NCBI RefSeq assembly: GCF_029541745.1
Contig: NZ_CP089746.1
Coordinates: 7,387,559-7,451,558 of the forward strand
Direction of reading: 5' to 3'
DNA: 64,000 nt
Source of the DNA: Streptomyces sp. LX-29
Lineage (GTDB): Bacteria > Actinomycetota > Actinomycetes > Streptomycetales > Streptomycetaceae
The first letter of the stretch is position 1; every line of letters starts with the position of its first letter. Below the pieces are notes generated by a model. The model was not told the origin of the DNA. It was given only the letters and a program-made list of their open reading frames with translations, and did no database searches. This document shows, piece after piece, positions 1 through 8,126 of this stretch. Position numbers and translations under genes: made by a program.

Positions 1-33
1 GCCCGGAGGCGAACCGAGCCTCAGAAAAAGGTG

Positions 34-66
34 TGGCGGCACGGTAGCAGGGATTCCGTGCCGCCA
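34..66. terminator. Hairpin, probable terminator of an upstream gene
   Basis: A perfect 11-bp inverted repeat (34-44 with 56-66, arms TGGCGGCACGG and CCGTGCCGCCA) surrounds an 11-nt loop. No T-run follows, which is usual for streptomycete terminators. It lies 101 bp before the first gene, so it probably ends a transcript entering from the left. Confidence 0.5.
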
Positions 67-167
67 CCGTTGTTTGCTCATTCGGTGACCAACCCTCACC
101 GGCACCGCCGCACCCGGCGCTAGCGTCCCTTCGCATCCCATCCGGCAGCGAAGAGGAGGACAGCCCC

Positions 168-845
168 GTGCTATCCGGCGTGCGGCGTTTCGTCTCCGGC
201 AGATCGACCGCGTCCCGCTACGCGCTCGCCACCACCCTGGTGGTGGGTGCGCTGGCGGCGACGCTCGTGGCCCTGCTGATCCCCGTGCAGTCCTTCGGCA
301 GCGGCGGGGGCACCGCCGGCGCCGCCGCGCCCGCCGGGCAGGCGAGCGAGGACGACGGGCGCGGGGTCATGAGCACCCAGTACGGCCCGCTCACCCCCCT
401 GGACCGGGAGTTCGTCCGCAAGGTGCGACTGGCGGGGCTGTGGGAGCTGCCCGCGGGGCGCCAGGCACAGCAACGCGGCAGCACCAGGGCGGTCAAGGTG
501 GCCGGGGAACACCTCGTCGAAGGTCACACCGAACTCGACCGGATGGTGATCCAGGTCGGCGGCGCCGTCGGCGTCGACCTGGCCAACCAGCCCAGCGAGC
601 AGCAGCAGGACTGGCTCCGACAGCTGGAGGAGGCCAGCGGCCGAGAGTACGAGCGGCTCTTCGCCAACCTGCTGCGTCGGGCGCACGGCAAGGTCTTCAA
701 CCTCGTGGCGCAGGTGCGTGCCAACACCCGCAACTCCATGGTCCGGTCCCTGGCCACCCGCGCCAACACGATCGTCCTCGACCACATCACGGTGCTCGAA
801 GAGACCGGGCTTGTCGACTTCGACGCGCTGAACGACACCCGATGA
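168..845 (+). CDS. Secreted/membrane-anchored DUF4142 protein
   Basis: The 225-aa product has a basic N-terminus and one hydrophobic segment (about residues 19-43), so it is a signal-anchored or exported protein. After a Gly/Ala-rich linker comes an all-helical DUF4142-type domain (about residues 75-215). It starts PLTPLDREFVRKVRLAGLWE and includes the typical 'AGEHLVEGHTELD' stretch. The family is ferritin-like in fold but has no firm function. The ATG follows an AGAGGAGGACAG ribosome site. The stop overlaps the next start (ATGA), so the two genes are translationally coupled and probably act together at the cell surface. Confidence 0.85.
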   Translation: MLSGVRRFVSGRSTASRYALATTLVVGALAATLVALLIPVQSFGSGGGTAGAAAPAGQASEDDGRGVMSTQYGPLTPLDREFVRKVRLAGLWELPAGRQAQQRGSTRAVKVAGEHLVEGHTELDRMVIQVGGAVGVDLANQPSEQQQDWLRQLEEASGREYERLFANLLRRAHGKVFNLVAQVRANTRNSMVRSLATRANTIVLDHITVLEETGLVDFDALNDTR

Positions 846-2305
846 CGAAGCGAAGTGAGCTGATGAGAGAACAAAGCCATAAACGCGCGCGGTTCGCCCG
901 TCCCTATGTGGTGCTGGCCTCGGTGCTGGCGCTGGGCGCCGGCGGCGTCGCCGTCATCGCGGCGAACGCCTCGGCCGGAAACTCCTCGGGCCCCGAGGCG
1001 GGGCGCGACACCGGTGGCGCGAACACCCGACAGCGCGCCCAGACCATCGACTGCCCGGACGTGGGGGATCGGCTGCGGGACGTCCCCGCGGCTTCTCGCC
1101 GGACCGTCGACCGCAACCTCGCCCAGCTCGATGTGCAGGTCGCCGACGCCTACCGGCGACTGACCTCCGGGCGGGCCACGAGCGGCACCGTGCTCATCGA
1201 GCTGAAGGACAAGCGCGGCGCCACCATCGGCCGGATCGTCAACGCGCTGCGCTCCGCCTCCGCGGACACCTCAGGGCTGACGAGGATGAGCGGCTGCCAG
1301 GTGAAGTGGGACACGGTGCGCACCACCGGTCAGACGGGCGGCCAAGGGCCGGGCCAGGGCGCTCCGGGCCAGGACCAGGGGCAGGGGGCTCCAGACCAGG
1401 GCCAGGGCCAGGGGCAGCAGGGTCAGGGCCCCTCGCGCGGCGACTTCGTCGACATCAGGAACGTCCGGCCCAACGTGAACGAGCCCGGATTCCGGGGAAA
1501 CGGCTCCACCGGCACGTTCACCTCGGAGTGCGGCCGCAACGAGAACGGCAGGTTCAACTCCGACAACGTCATCGTCGCCCCCGGGGTGAGCAACGGCGCC
1601 CACCACATGCACGACTACGTGGGCAACGACTCCACTGACGGCTTCTCCACCAACGAGAGCCTCGCCGCGTCCGGCACCACCTGCGGCAACGGCGACCAGT
1701 CCACCTACTACTGGCCGGTGCTACGGGTGCGCGACGGCCGCCAGGAGCGGGACGTCAACGCGCCCGGCGGTGGCATCGAGGGCAACGTCGGCACCATCCT
1801 CACCCCCTCCGAGGTGTCCATCGAGTTCCGCGGCAGCCCGGTCAGCCGGGTCACGCCGATGCCGCGCTTCCTGCGCATCATCACCGGCGACGCCAAGTCG
1901 TTCACCAACGGCACCGCGAACGCCAACGCCTCCTGGACCTGCACCGGCTTCGAGAACCGCGAGCTGACGGACAAGTACCCGATCTGCCCCGGCGGCAGCA
2001 AGGTGGTGCGCACCTTCCGCTTCCAGAGCTGTTGGGACGGCCGGAACATCGACAGCGCCAACCATCGCACCCATGTCGCCTTCGCCGACGACAACGGCGT
2101 CTGCCCCCAGGGCTTCCGGGCCATCCCGCAGCTGGTGCAGCGGATCACCTATGACGTCCCGGGCGGCGCCGTCTTCGCCGTCGACAGCTTTCCCGAGCAG
2201 TTGCACAAGCCCGTGACCGACCACGGCGACTTCATCAACGTGATGTCGAACCGCCTGATGGCGCGCGCGGCGGGGTGCATCAACAGCGGCCGCGACTGCG
2301 GCTGA
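842..2305 (+). CDS. Secreted DUF1996 domain protein
   Basis: The 487-aa product has an N-terminal signal or anchor (hydrophobic about residues 22-40), then a short helical region with a Cys pair. A Gln/Gly/Pro-rich linker (about residues 165-200) leads into a DUF1996 domain (about residues 205-470) with the motifs 'NGAHHMHDYVGN', 'STYYWPVL' and 'FRFQSCWDG'. DUF1996 proteins are secreted, with unproven activity. They occur in fungi and actinobacteria, sometimes near wall-degrading enzymes. The frame stays open far upstream, but the start is set by the ATGA overlap with the DUF4142 gene. An in-frame ATG at 863 is a second option. Confidence 0.85.
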   Translation: MTKRSELMREQSHKRARFARPYVVLASVLALGAGGVAVIAANASAGNSSGPEAGRDTGGANTRQRAQTIDCPDVGDRLRDVPAASRRTVDRNLAQLDVQVADAYRRLTSGRATSGTVLIELKDKRGATIGRIVNALRSASADTSGLTRMSGCQVKWDTVRTTGQTGGQGPGQGAPGQDQGQGAPDQGQGQGQQGQGPSRGDFVDIRNVRPNVNEPGFRGNGSTGTFTSECGRNENGRFNSDNVIVAPGVSNGAHHMHDYVGNDSTDGFSTNESLAASGTTCGNGDQSTYYWPVLRVRDGRQERDVNAPGGGIEGNVGTILTPSEVSIEFRGSPVSRVTPMPRFLRIITGDAKSFTNGTANANASWTCTGFENRELTDKYPICPGGSKVVRTFRFQSCWDGRNIDSANHRTHVAFADDNGVCPQGFRAIPQLVQRITYDVPGGAVFAVDSFPEQLHKPVTDHGDFINVMSNRLMARAAGCINSGRDCG

Positions 2306-2370
2306 TCCAAGGGAGAGCCGGCTACGGAGACGGCGGACCACCCACACGGAAGAGAGAGGAGGTCACACAA

Positions 2371-2403
2371 GCGGCGGCCCCGGCGTGATGCCGGGGCCGC
2401 CGC
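2371..2403. terminator. Strong bidirectional terminator hairpin
   Basis: A perfect 14-bp stem (2371-2384 with 2390-2403) encloses a 5-nt GTGAT loop. It lies between the converging DUF1996 and PucR-type genes, so it probably serves both strands. Confidence 0.8.
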
Positions 2404-2416
2404 GTCGTCGTTCGCC

Positions 2417-3613
2417 CTACAACCCGTTGACACGGGCCTCGCGCGCGACACCCAGGCCAAGCCGGCCACCCGCCATGCCTCCCACGGTTCCGGCCACGCT
2501 CCCCGTCACGCCGCGCGCCTTGCGCGCCATACGGGAGCGGTGCCGACGCACCTGCGCCATCAGCCGCCGGCTGCGCAGGGCCAGCTCCAGCTCGAACCGG
2601 GTCCTGGGGTCGCGCAGCCCCGGACCGAAGAGCTTCTCGATCTGCCGCAGCCGATAGCGCACGGTCTGCGGATGCACATGGAGCGCCTTGGCCGCCTCCG
2701 GCGCGCCGCCGCCCTCCAGCCAGGCGAGCAGGGTCTCCTCCAGCCGTTCGCTCTGGCGGGGGGTCAGCCCCGCCAGCGGCTGGAGCCAGCGCGTGGCCAG
2801 CGCCCTGGCCAAGGACTCGTCCTGCAACAGCAACAGGGTCGACAGATGGTCGTCGACGAAGACCACACGGGCCTCGGGGCCGCCGCTCTGCGGGGTCAGG
2901 CTCAGCAGCCGCCGCGCCCAGCGCAGCGAGGCGCCGGCGTCGTAGAGCGGGACGGTGTGTCCGACGGCCGCGGTGCGGCCGCGCAGCGCGGACTCCAGGG
3001 TGAGCCGCGTCTCCGGATCGGGGTCGGGGACGAGCAGGCAGGGCCGGTTCTCCACCATCCCGACAAGGTTGTCACCCAGCGCGGCGGTCAGCCGCGGCAG
3101 CTCACCGGGTGCGGCGAGGGCGACGGCGAGGACCGTGTCGGGCAGCGGCCACCGGGCGGCGTGCGCCAGTTGCGGCAGTGACCGCTCGCCCGCGGAGGCG
3201 GTGTCCCGGGTCAGCGCCTCGAACAGGACCTGGCGCGCCCGGTCGGCCGGGTCGGCGACCGGCGGGGCGGCACGGAGGGGGGTCACCGGGGTCACGGGGG
3301 TGACCTCGGCGACGGGCGCCAGGGACACCGGCCGCACATGACCGCGCGGGTTTACGCGCGTCGACGTACGGTCAGAAACGGTCATGGGCCGGTCATCGGG
3401 CGCCTCGCGCAGCCCGAGAGCCAGCAACAGGGCCTGCTCCACGATCCGTTGGGCCTCTTCAGGGGACGTTTCCGGCAGAAAAGCGGGAAAGCCTGGTTTT
3501 GCACTCCGAAGTGCGTCTGTGACCGATTCCGCGAAAGATGGGATTTCACTGCGGAGAACGCAGTGCCACTCGCTTTTCGGGCGCGACCACATTCGGTTGA
3601 GTAGTTCGCACAT
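2417..3613 (-). CDS. PucR-type transcriptional regulator
   Basis: The 398-aa product has a divergent N-terminal half and a C-terminal helix-turn-helix of the PucR/CdaR kind (HTH_30). Its signature is 'ETLLAWLEGGG' followed by 'LHVHPQTVRYRLRQIEKLFG' at about residues 310-350. Such proteins sense metabolites and control nearby catabolic or developmental genes. The Arg-rich tail (about residues 365-398) is unusual. The ATG at 3613 is chosen because GAGG lies 5 nt upstream; the frame is open further upstream but without support. It diverges from the electron-transfer operon at 4045, which it may regulate; this is inference from position only. Confidence 0.8.
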   Translation of the reverse strand: MCELLNRMWSRPKSEWHCVLRSEIPSFAESVTDALRSAKPGFPAFLPETSPEEAQRIVEQALLLALGLREAPDDRPMTVSDRTSTRVNPRGHVRPVSLAPVAEVTPVTPVTPLRAAPPVADPADRARQVLFEALTRDTASAGERSLPQLAHAARWPLPDTVLAVALAAPGELPRLTAALGDNLVGMVENRPCLLVPDPDPETRLTLESALRGRTAAVGHTVPLYDAGASLRWARRLLSLTPQSGGPEARVVFVDDHLSTLLLLQDESLARALATRWLQPLAGLTPRQSERLEETLLAWLEGGGAPEAAKALHVHPQTVRYRLRQIEKLFGPGLRDPRTRFELELALRSRRLMAQVRRHRSRMARKARGVTGSVAGTVGGMAGGRLGLGVAREARVNGL

Positions 3614-4044
3614 TTTTACCTCGATCTGGCCGGGGCTAGAGACGCCCGGTGAAACAGGAGTTGAGGGTCCTCCTCTTGCGCCCTGATGGGCGCTCCTCAG
3701 CGCGGTCGGTGCTGGCTGCGGGATCTCCCCGCGGCCGACATCGGGTGGGGGGCAACCGAAGGTCGCGAACCGCAGAATGCGTGCATGGGGACACCTTCCA
3801 CTCTCGGGGGTGGTCGGGATCGGCGTCCGGACCGCCCGGATGGGCATCTTCCGCAGCCGCGTGGCGCGGCGACTGCGTGCGCCGAAGAATTTGTCACACC
3901 GCGATAAAGCTTGTGAAGCTTCTGGGTAGACCCGAGATACTTCAGCACTCCGGCCGGTGCCGCTGGCAACTCGGCCGGCCACCCCCCGACCTGGGCGTCG
4001 AGGTGCTTGTGAAGTGCTCGGCGCCGCGCGCTCGGAAGGCTTCG
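3614..4044. other. Divergent intergenic region (431 bp)
   Basis: No gene is supported here. It must hold the promoters of the PucR-type gene (leftward) and of the electron-transfer operon (rightward). Two AAGCTT palindromes 3 bp apart (3907-3912 and 3916-3921) lie in a comparatively AT-rich stretch and could be an operator. I could not place a convincing -35/-10 pair. Confidence 0.4.
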
Positions 4045-4899
4045 ATGACCCTTTCCCCGACGCAGTCGCACGTGCAAACAACAACAGAGGCATACGCGCC
4101 GCACCGCCCCCGCCGCAGGGGCCGCCACGCCGGGCCGCCGCCTCGGCCCGGTGGCGGGCGACGCGCCGCCGGCCGCACCACCACGGCCCGCCGCCCCGCC
4201 CCGCCGCCGCTGGTCGGCCGCGCCGGCCCCCGCCCCGCCATGGTGGGCCTCTTCGCCGCGGCCGTGGTAATCACCCTGGCGGTGGCGGGCAGCGCCGGCG
4301 CCTTCACCCGCTTCATGGACTTCCTCGACTTCGGCGCGGGCGTGCTGGCGCTCGTGTCGCTCAGCTCCACCGTGCTGTGGGGCCTGGTGGCCACCGATCG
4401 GCTGCTGCTCCAGTCCTCGCACCGGCTCGTCGCCCAGGCCGTCCACCGCGGCCTCGGCGTCTCCGGGCTGGGCTTCCTGGGCCTGCACATCTGGGTCAAG
4501 GTGGCCCGGGGGCAGGCCAGCGGCTCCTCCGCCGTCCTGCCGTTCACCGACAGCTCCCAGCCGGTCCTCATCGGCCTGGGCACGCTGGCCGGCTATCTGT
4601 TCGTGACGGTCGCGGTGACCGGGGCGCTGCGCAGCGCCTTCGCCCCCAAGGGGCGCTCCCAGTGGTGGCGGGCCGTGCACATGTGCGCCTACCTGGCCTG
4701 GGGCGCCGCCCTGGTGCACGGCCTCAAGTCGGGCCGGCTGGCAGCCGGTTGGGTGACCTTCGCCTACGGCCTGTGCCTGGTGGGGGTCGCCGCGCTGCTC
4801 GTCCATCGGCTGCGCGCCCGGACCGGACGCGATGGATCGGCGGCGCGGGCGAACGCCGCCGATCCCCGCCCCGGTGGCCGGCGCCGGTTCCGGCGGTGA
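4045..4899 (+). CDS. Ferric-reductase/cytochrome b-like transmembrane protein
   Basis: The 284-aa integral membrane protein has an Arg/Pro-rich cytoplasmic N-terminus (about 70 residues) followed by about six hydrophobic helices. His residues in the membrane region (HRLVAQAVHRG, GLHIWVKV, VHMCAYLAW, ALVHGL) are suited to bis-heme ligation as in ferric-reductase-like or cytochrome b561 domains. The ATG at 4045 is selected by GAAGG 5 nt upstream; the frame is open further up without support. The stop overlaps the GTG of the NuoF-like gene (GTGA), so electrons probably pass between the two products. The acceptor is unknown. Confidence 0.75.
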   Translation: MTLSPTQSHVQTTTEAYAPHRPRRRGRHAGPPPRPGGGRRAAGRTTTARRPAPPPLVGRAGPRPAMVGLFAAAVVITLAVAGSAGAFTRFMDFLDFGAGVLALVSLSSTVLWGLVATDRLLLQSSHRLVAQAVHRGLGVSGLGFLGLHIWVKVARGQASGSSAVLPFTDSSQPVLIGLGTLAGYLFVTVAVTGALRSAFAPKGRSQWWRAVHMCAYLAWGAALVHGLKSGRLAAGWVTFAYGLCLVGVAALLVHRLRARTGRDGSAARANAADPRPGGRRRFRR

Positions 4900-6389
4900 C
4901 CGGCCCCTGGCCGACGCTCGCCTGTGTGGGCCCGCCACGGCTGTTGGCGGGCCTGGACGAGGTGGCGCGGCTGGACCGGGTGGCGCACCTGACGGTGCAC
5001 GGCGCGCTCCCCGAGCTGCGCGCGGACGAACTGGTGGAACTGGCCGAGAACATCGACCTGCGCGGCCGGGGCGGAGCGGGCTTCCCGTTCGCCCGCAAGC
5101 TGCGGGCGGTGACCGCCTCGGCGCGCCGCCGCGACGGCCGGACGGCGGTGGTCGTCAACGGCAGCGAGGGGGAGCCCAGCTGTCTGAAGGACACCGCGCT
5201 CTGGCTGCACACCCCCCACCTGGTGCTGGACGGGGCCCAGTTGGCGGCCGAGGCGCTGGGCGCCGAGGAGGTGGCGGTCGGGGTGACCCGGCCGGACGTG
5301 GAGCGCTCGATACGGGAGGCCATCGCCCAGCGCGCCCCCTCCGGCGGCTGCCCCATGCGGGTGACCCTGCTGCCCGAACGCTTCGTCACCGGCGAGGGGA
5401 CCGCGCTCACCAGCGGGCTCAACCGGGGCCCGGCGCTGCCCTCGGGGCGCAAGGTGCGCTCCAGCGACAGCGGCCTGTCCAGCCTCCCCACCCTGCTGTC
5501 CAACACCGAGACCTTCGCCCAACTCGCCGTCGCCGCCCGGCTGGGGGCGCTGCCGTACCGCGAGGCCGGACTGCCCACCGAGCCCGGCACCCTGCTGCTC
5601 ACCGTCGCCGGCCGGCAGGTGGTGGAGACCCCCACCGGGGTGCCGCTGACCTACGTCCTCCAGCTCTCCGGCACCGACGCCGGACAGGGCGTCCTGGTCG
5701 GCGGCTACCACGGTCGATGGCTGGGCCCGGAGGCCGCCCGCGCGGCGACGGTCTCCCGCGCCTCGCTGTCCGCGTACGACGCGGTGCTGGGCGCGGGAGC
5801 GGTGCTGCCGCTGCCGCACGACACCTGCCCGGCCGGGGAGACGCTCCAGGTGGCGCGCTGGATGGCGGCCGAGTCGGCCGGGCAGTGCGGACCGTGCGTG
5901 CTCGGGTTGCCCGCGATGGCCGACGCGCTGGCCCGGGTGGTGTACGGCGGCGGGCGGACCGCCTTCGAGGCCCTGCACGGCCGGGTCAGGGCGGTCCGGG
6001 GCCGGGGCGCCTGCAGCCACCCCGACGGCACGTCCTCGTTCGTGGCCTCCGCGCTCGCGGCCTTCCCGGAGGAGTTCGAGGAGCACGCCTTCGGCTCCGG
6101 CTGCGGCCGCGAGGTGCTGGGCGCCCTGCCGCTGCCCGCCGAGGAGGGCGGACCCGAGCCGGCGGCGCCGTCCGCGCCGGCACGCGGCGGGGGAGAGGAA
6201 CGGCTGATGGTGGACTGGACGCTGTGCCAGGGGCACGGGCTGTGCGCCGACATCATCCCCGGCGTCATCCAGCTCGACGCCGACGGCTACCCGGCGCAGG
6301 CCAGCATGCCGCTGCCGCGCCGGCAGCGCCCCCGCGCCCTCCGCGCGGTGCGCCGCTGCCCGGCCCTCGCCCTGCGCATCCAGGAATGA
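4896..6389 (+). CDS. NuoF-like NADH-binding flavoprotein fused to a C-terminal ferredoxin
   Basis: The 497-aa product has an N-terminal Complex I 51-kDa (NuoF) fold with FMN/NADH motifs 'RGRGGAGFPFARKL' and 'NGSEGEPSCLKD'. An SLBB-like segment follows (about residues 225-265), then the Fe-S site 'ESAGQCGPC' with a later Cys in 'GRGACSHPDG'. The last 60 residues form a small ferredoxin (CQGHGLC ... CP) of the 3Fe-4S type that feeds P450s in actinomycetes. It probably oxidises NAD(P)H and passes electrons to the coupled membrane heme protein upstream. The GTG start is set by the GTGA overlap. Confidence 0.8.
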   Translation: MTGPWPTLACVGPPRLLAGLDEVARLDRVAHLTVHGALPELRADELVELAENIDLRGRGGAGFPFARKLRAVTASARRRDGRTAVVVNGSEGEPSCLKDTALWLHTPHLVLDGAQLAAEALGAEEVAVGVTRPDVERSIREAIAQRAPSGGCPMRVTLLPERFVTGEGTALTSGLNRGPALPSGRKVRSSDSGLSSLPTLLSNTETFAQLAVAARLGALPYREAGLPTEPGTLLLTVAGRQVVETPTGVPLTYVLQLSGTDAGQGVLVGGYHGRWLGPEAARAATVSRASLSAYDAVLGAGAVLPLPHDTCPAGETLQVARWMAAESAGQCGPCVLGLPAMADALARVVYGGGRTAFEALHGRVRAVRGRGACSHPDGTSSFVASALAAFPEEFEEHAFGSGCGREVLGALPLPAEEGGPEPAAPSAPARGGGEERLMVDWTLCQGHGLCADIIPGVIQLDADGYPAQASMPLPRRQRPRALRAVRRCPALALRIQE

Positions 6390-6554
6390 ACTGTTACCCG
6401 CCTGTTGCGGTTTTGACGCGATGTGACAAATTCCCCGGCCTTTGAACATCCGCGGCCTCGCCGCCCGTATCAAGGGGGCACACGGCGCGGCAGAGCCGGA
6501 CCGAAGAACCCGAACGCACCACCAGAAGCGAATCGAAGGCGAAGGGAAACGCAC

Positions 6555-7592
6555 ATGAGGAACATGAGGAACAAGCGGCACGCGGCATTCGCCGGAGCGG
6601 CGGCCACCCTCATCATGCTCACGGCCGGTGCCTGCGGCGGCGAGGATAACAAGTCCCAGGAGAGCAACAACAAGGTCCAGCCGGTCGGTGACACCAAGGA
6701 CATCGGCAAGGACGGTTATGGAAAGGGGAAGGATTACGGGTCCGACGGTTACGGGTCCGACGGCTACGGCAGCGACGCGGGCTCCGCTGCCGAGGGCGAG
6801 GGGGCGGACGTCAAGCCGGCCGAGCAGCTCTCCGTGCGGGAGGACGCCAAGCTGGGCGAGATCGTGACCGACAGCCGGGGCTTCACCCTCTACCGGTTCG
6901 ACAAGGACACGCCCAAGCCGCCGAAGTCCAACTGCGACGGCGACTGCGCCACGGCGTGGCCGGTCGTCCCCGCCGACGACGCCTCGGCCGCGGCGGGCAT
7001 GGACTCCTCGCTGCTCGGCTCGGTGGTCCGCTCCGACGGCAGCAAGCAGCTCACCCTGGGCGGCTGGCCGGTCTACCGCTTCGCCAAGGACACCAAGGCC
7101 GGCGACACCAAGGGCCATGGCGTGGGCGGCACCTGGAACGCCCTCGCCCCCGACGGCAAGAAGGCAGGTCAGGCGGGCGGCGGCGAGCAGGGCGAGGGCT
7201 GGGAGCAGGATGCCGGCGCCGCCGACACCGAGCTGACCACCACCGAGGACCCCAAGCTCGGCACGATCATCGTCGACGGCAAGCGGATGACGCTCTACCG
7301 CTTCAACAAGGACAGCGCCTGGCCGATGAAGTTCGCCTGCAACGACGCCTGCCTGGACACCTGGAAGCCCGCACCGCCGGTCGACAAGACCAAGGTCGAG
7401 GGCGTGGCCGACAAGCTGGTGACCACCGTCACCCGGCCCGACGGGACCAAGCAGCTCGCCATCGACTGCTGGCCGGTCTACACCTTCACCGGTGACGCCA
7501 AGCCCGGCGACACCAACGGCCAGGGCAAGCAGGGCCTCTGGTTCGCCGTCACCAAGGACGGCAAGAAGGCGGGCGTCGCGGCCGGGGAGTGA
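6555..7592 (+). CDS. Lipoprotein with four secreted YxF/W repeats (SCO0930-like)
   Basis: The 345-aa lipoprotein has a short signal ending in the lipobox 'LTAGAC'. A Gly/Tyr/Asp/Lys-rich linker (about residues 40-75) contains repeats of GSDGYGSD. Two tandem halves follow, each with a pair of Lipoprotein_15-type repeats (PF03640): 'FTLYRFDKDTPKPP' with 'NCDGDCATAWP', and 'MTLYRFNKDSAWP' with 'CNDACLDTWKP'. Each half ends in a 'WPVYxF' strand. The family is extracytoplasmic and its role unproven. Beside a NADH-to-heme membrane relay it could be an outer electron acceptor (inference). The start at 6555 follows GAAGGGAA. Confidence 0.85.
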   Translation: MRNMRNKRHAAFAGAAATLIMLTAGACGGEDNKSQESNNKVQPVGDTKDIGKDGYGKGKDYGSDGYGSDGYGSDAGSAAEGEGADVKPAEQLSVREDAKLGEIVTDSRGFTLYRFDKDTPKPPKSNCDGDCATAWPVVPADDASAAAGMDSSLLGSVVRSDGSKQLTLGGWPVYRFAKDTKAGDTKGHGVGGTWNALAPDGKKAGQAGGGEQGEGWEQDAGAADTELTTTEDPKLGTIIVDGKRMTLYRFNKDSAWPMKFACNDACLDTWKPAPPVDKTKVEGVADKLVTTVTRPDGTKQLAIDCWPVYTFTGDAKPGDTNGQGKQGLWFAVTKDGKKAGVAAGE

Positions 7593-7594
7593 CG

Positions 7595-8017
7595 ATGACC
7601 CCGCCTCCGCGGCACCCCGTCCTCGCCGTCACCGCCCTGTGTTGCGCATTCCTCCTCAGCGGCTGCGGCGGAACGGGAAACGCCGCCGAATCCGACCGGG
7701 AATCCCCGGCCCGTCCACAGTCCCTACGGAATATCGCCGACGCCATCGGATGCACGGCCCGGATCAATGTCGAAGCCGAGGAACTGACACAGGGCGGCTG
7801 CACCACCGAGCGCGGCACCTATCGCATGGTGACCTTCGCCGCCGATTCCGGACAGCGCGCCTGGCTCACCGAATCCGAGGCGTACGGCGGGAAATACCTC
7901 ATCGGAAAGCGATGGGTCGTCGTCGCGCAATCCCTGGAATCCCTGGACGAGTTGCGCGGGAAGATCGGCGGCACCATCGAGGCGGCGGCCGGCCACAACG
8001 GCATGGCGTCGCACTGA
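7595..8017 (+). CDS. Small lipoprotein of unknown function
   Basis: The 140-aa product has a lipobox 'LLSGC' at about residue 24 and a mature domain with two further Cys (IGCTARIN and GGCTTERG), likely a disulfide. I do not recognise the domain. It is the last gene of the electron-transfer operon and starts right behind the SCO0930-like lipoprotein. The ATG at 7595 is preferred because GGGGAG lies 5 nt upstream; a GTG at 7589 overlapping the previous stop is the alternative. Confidence 0.7.
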   Translation: MTPPPRHPVLAVTALCCAFLLSGCGGTGNAAESDRESPARPQSLRNIADAIGCTARINVEAEELTQGGCTTERGTYRMVTFAADSGQRAWLTESEAYGGKYLIGKRWVVVAQSLESLDELRGKIGGTIEAAAGHNGMASH

Positions 8018-8073
8018 AGCGCGGCCCGCGCGCACCCGTTCCCTCCCCCTCCCGTCCCGGGCACCACGGTGTC

Positions 8074-8103
8074 TTGGCAGCGGCGCACCGCCCCCGCTAC
8101 GGT
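8074..8103 (+). promoter_or_regulatory. Candidate promoter of the exporter/MarR operon
   Basis: TTGGCA (8074-8079) and TACGGT (8098-8103), separated by 18 bp, resemble a vegetative HrdB-type promoter just upstream of the MFS gene. This is a visual match only. Confidence 0.35.
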
Positions 8104-8107
8104 GACC

Positions 8108-8122
8108 GTCAGCTCCACTGAC
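8108..8122. promoter_or_regulatory. Inverted repeat, candidate MarR operator
   Basis: GTCAG-N5-CTGAC lies between the candidate -10 box and the GTG start of the exporter gene. MarR proteins commonly repress a coupled exporter through a short palindrome in this position. Binding is inferred. Confidence 0.35.
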
Positions 8123-8126
8123 GAAT

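Noticed and set aside
440..841. N-terminal extension of the DUF1996 frame
   Set aside because: It overlaps the DUF4142 gene in another frame and encodes Arg/Gly-rich nonsense. The ATGA overlap at 842 and the signal sequence mark the real start.
3614..4093. Upstream extension of the PucR-type frame
   Set aside because: It lacks a ribosome site and family similarity; GAGG 5 nt before 3613 gives a clear start.
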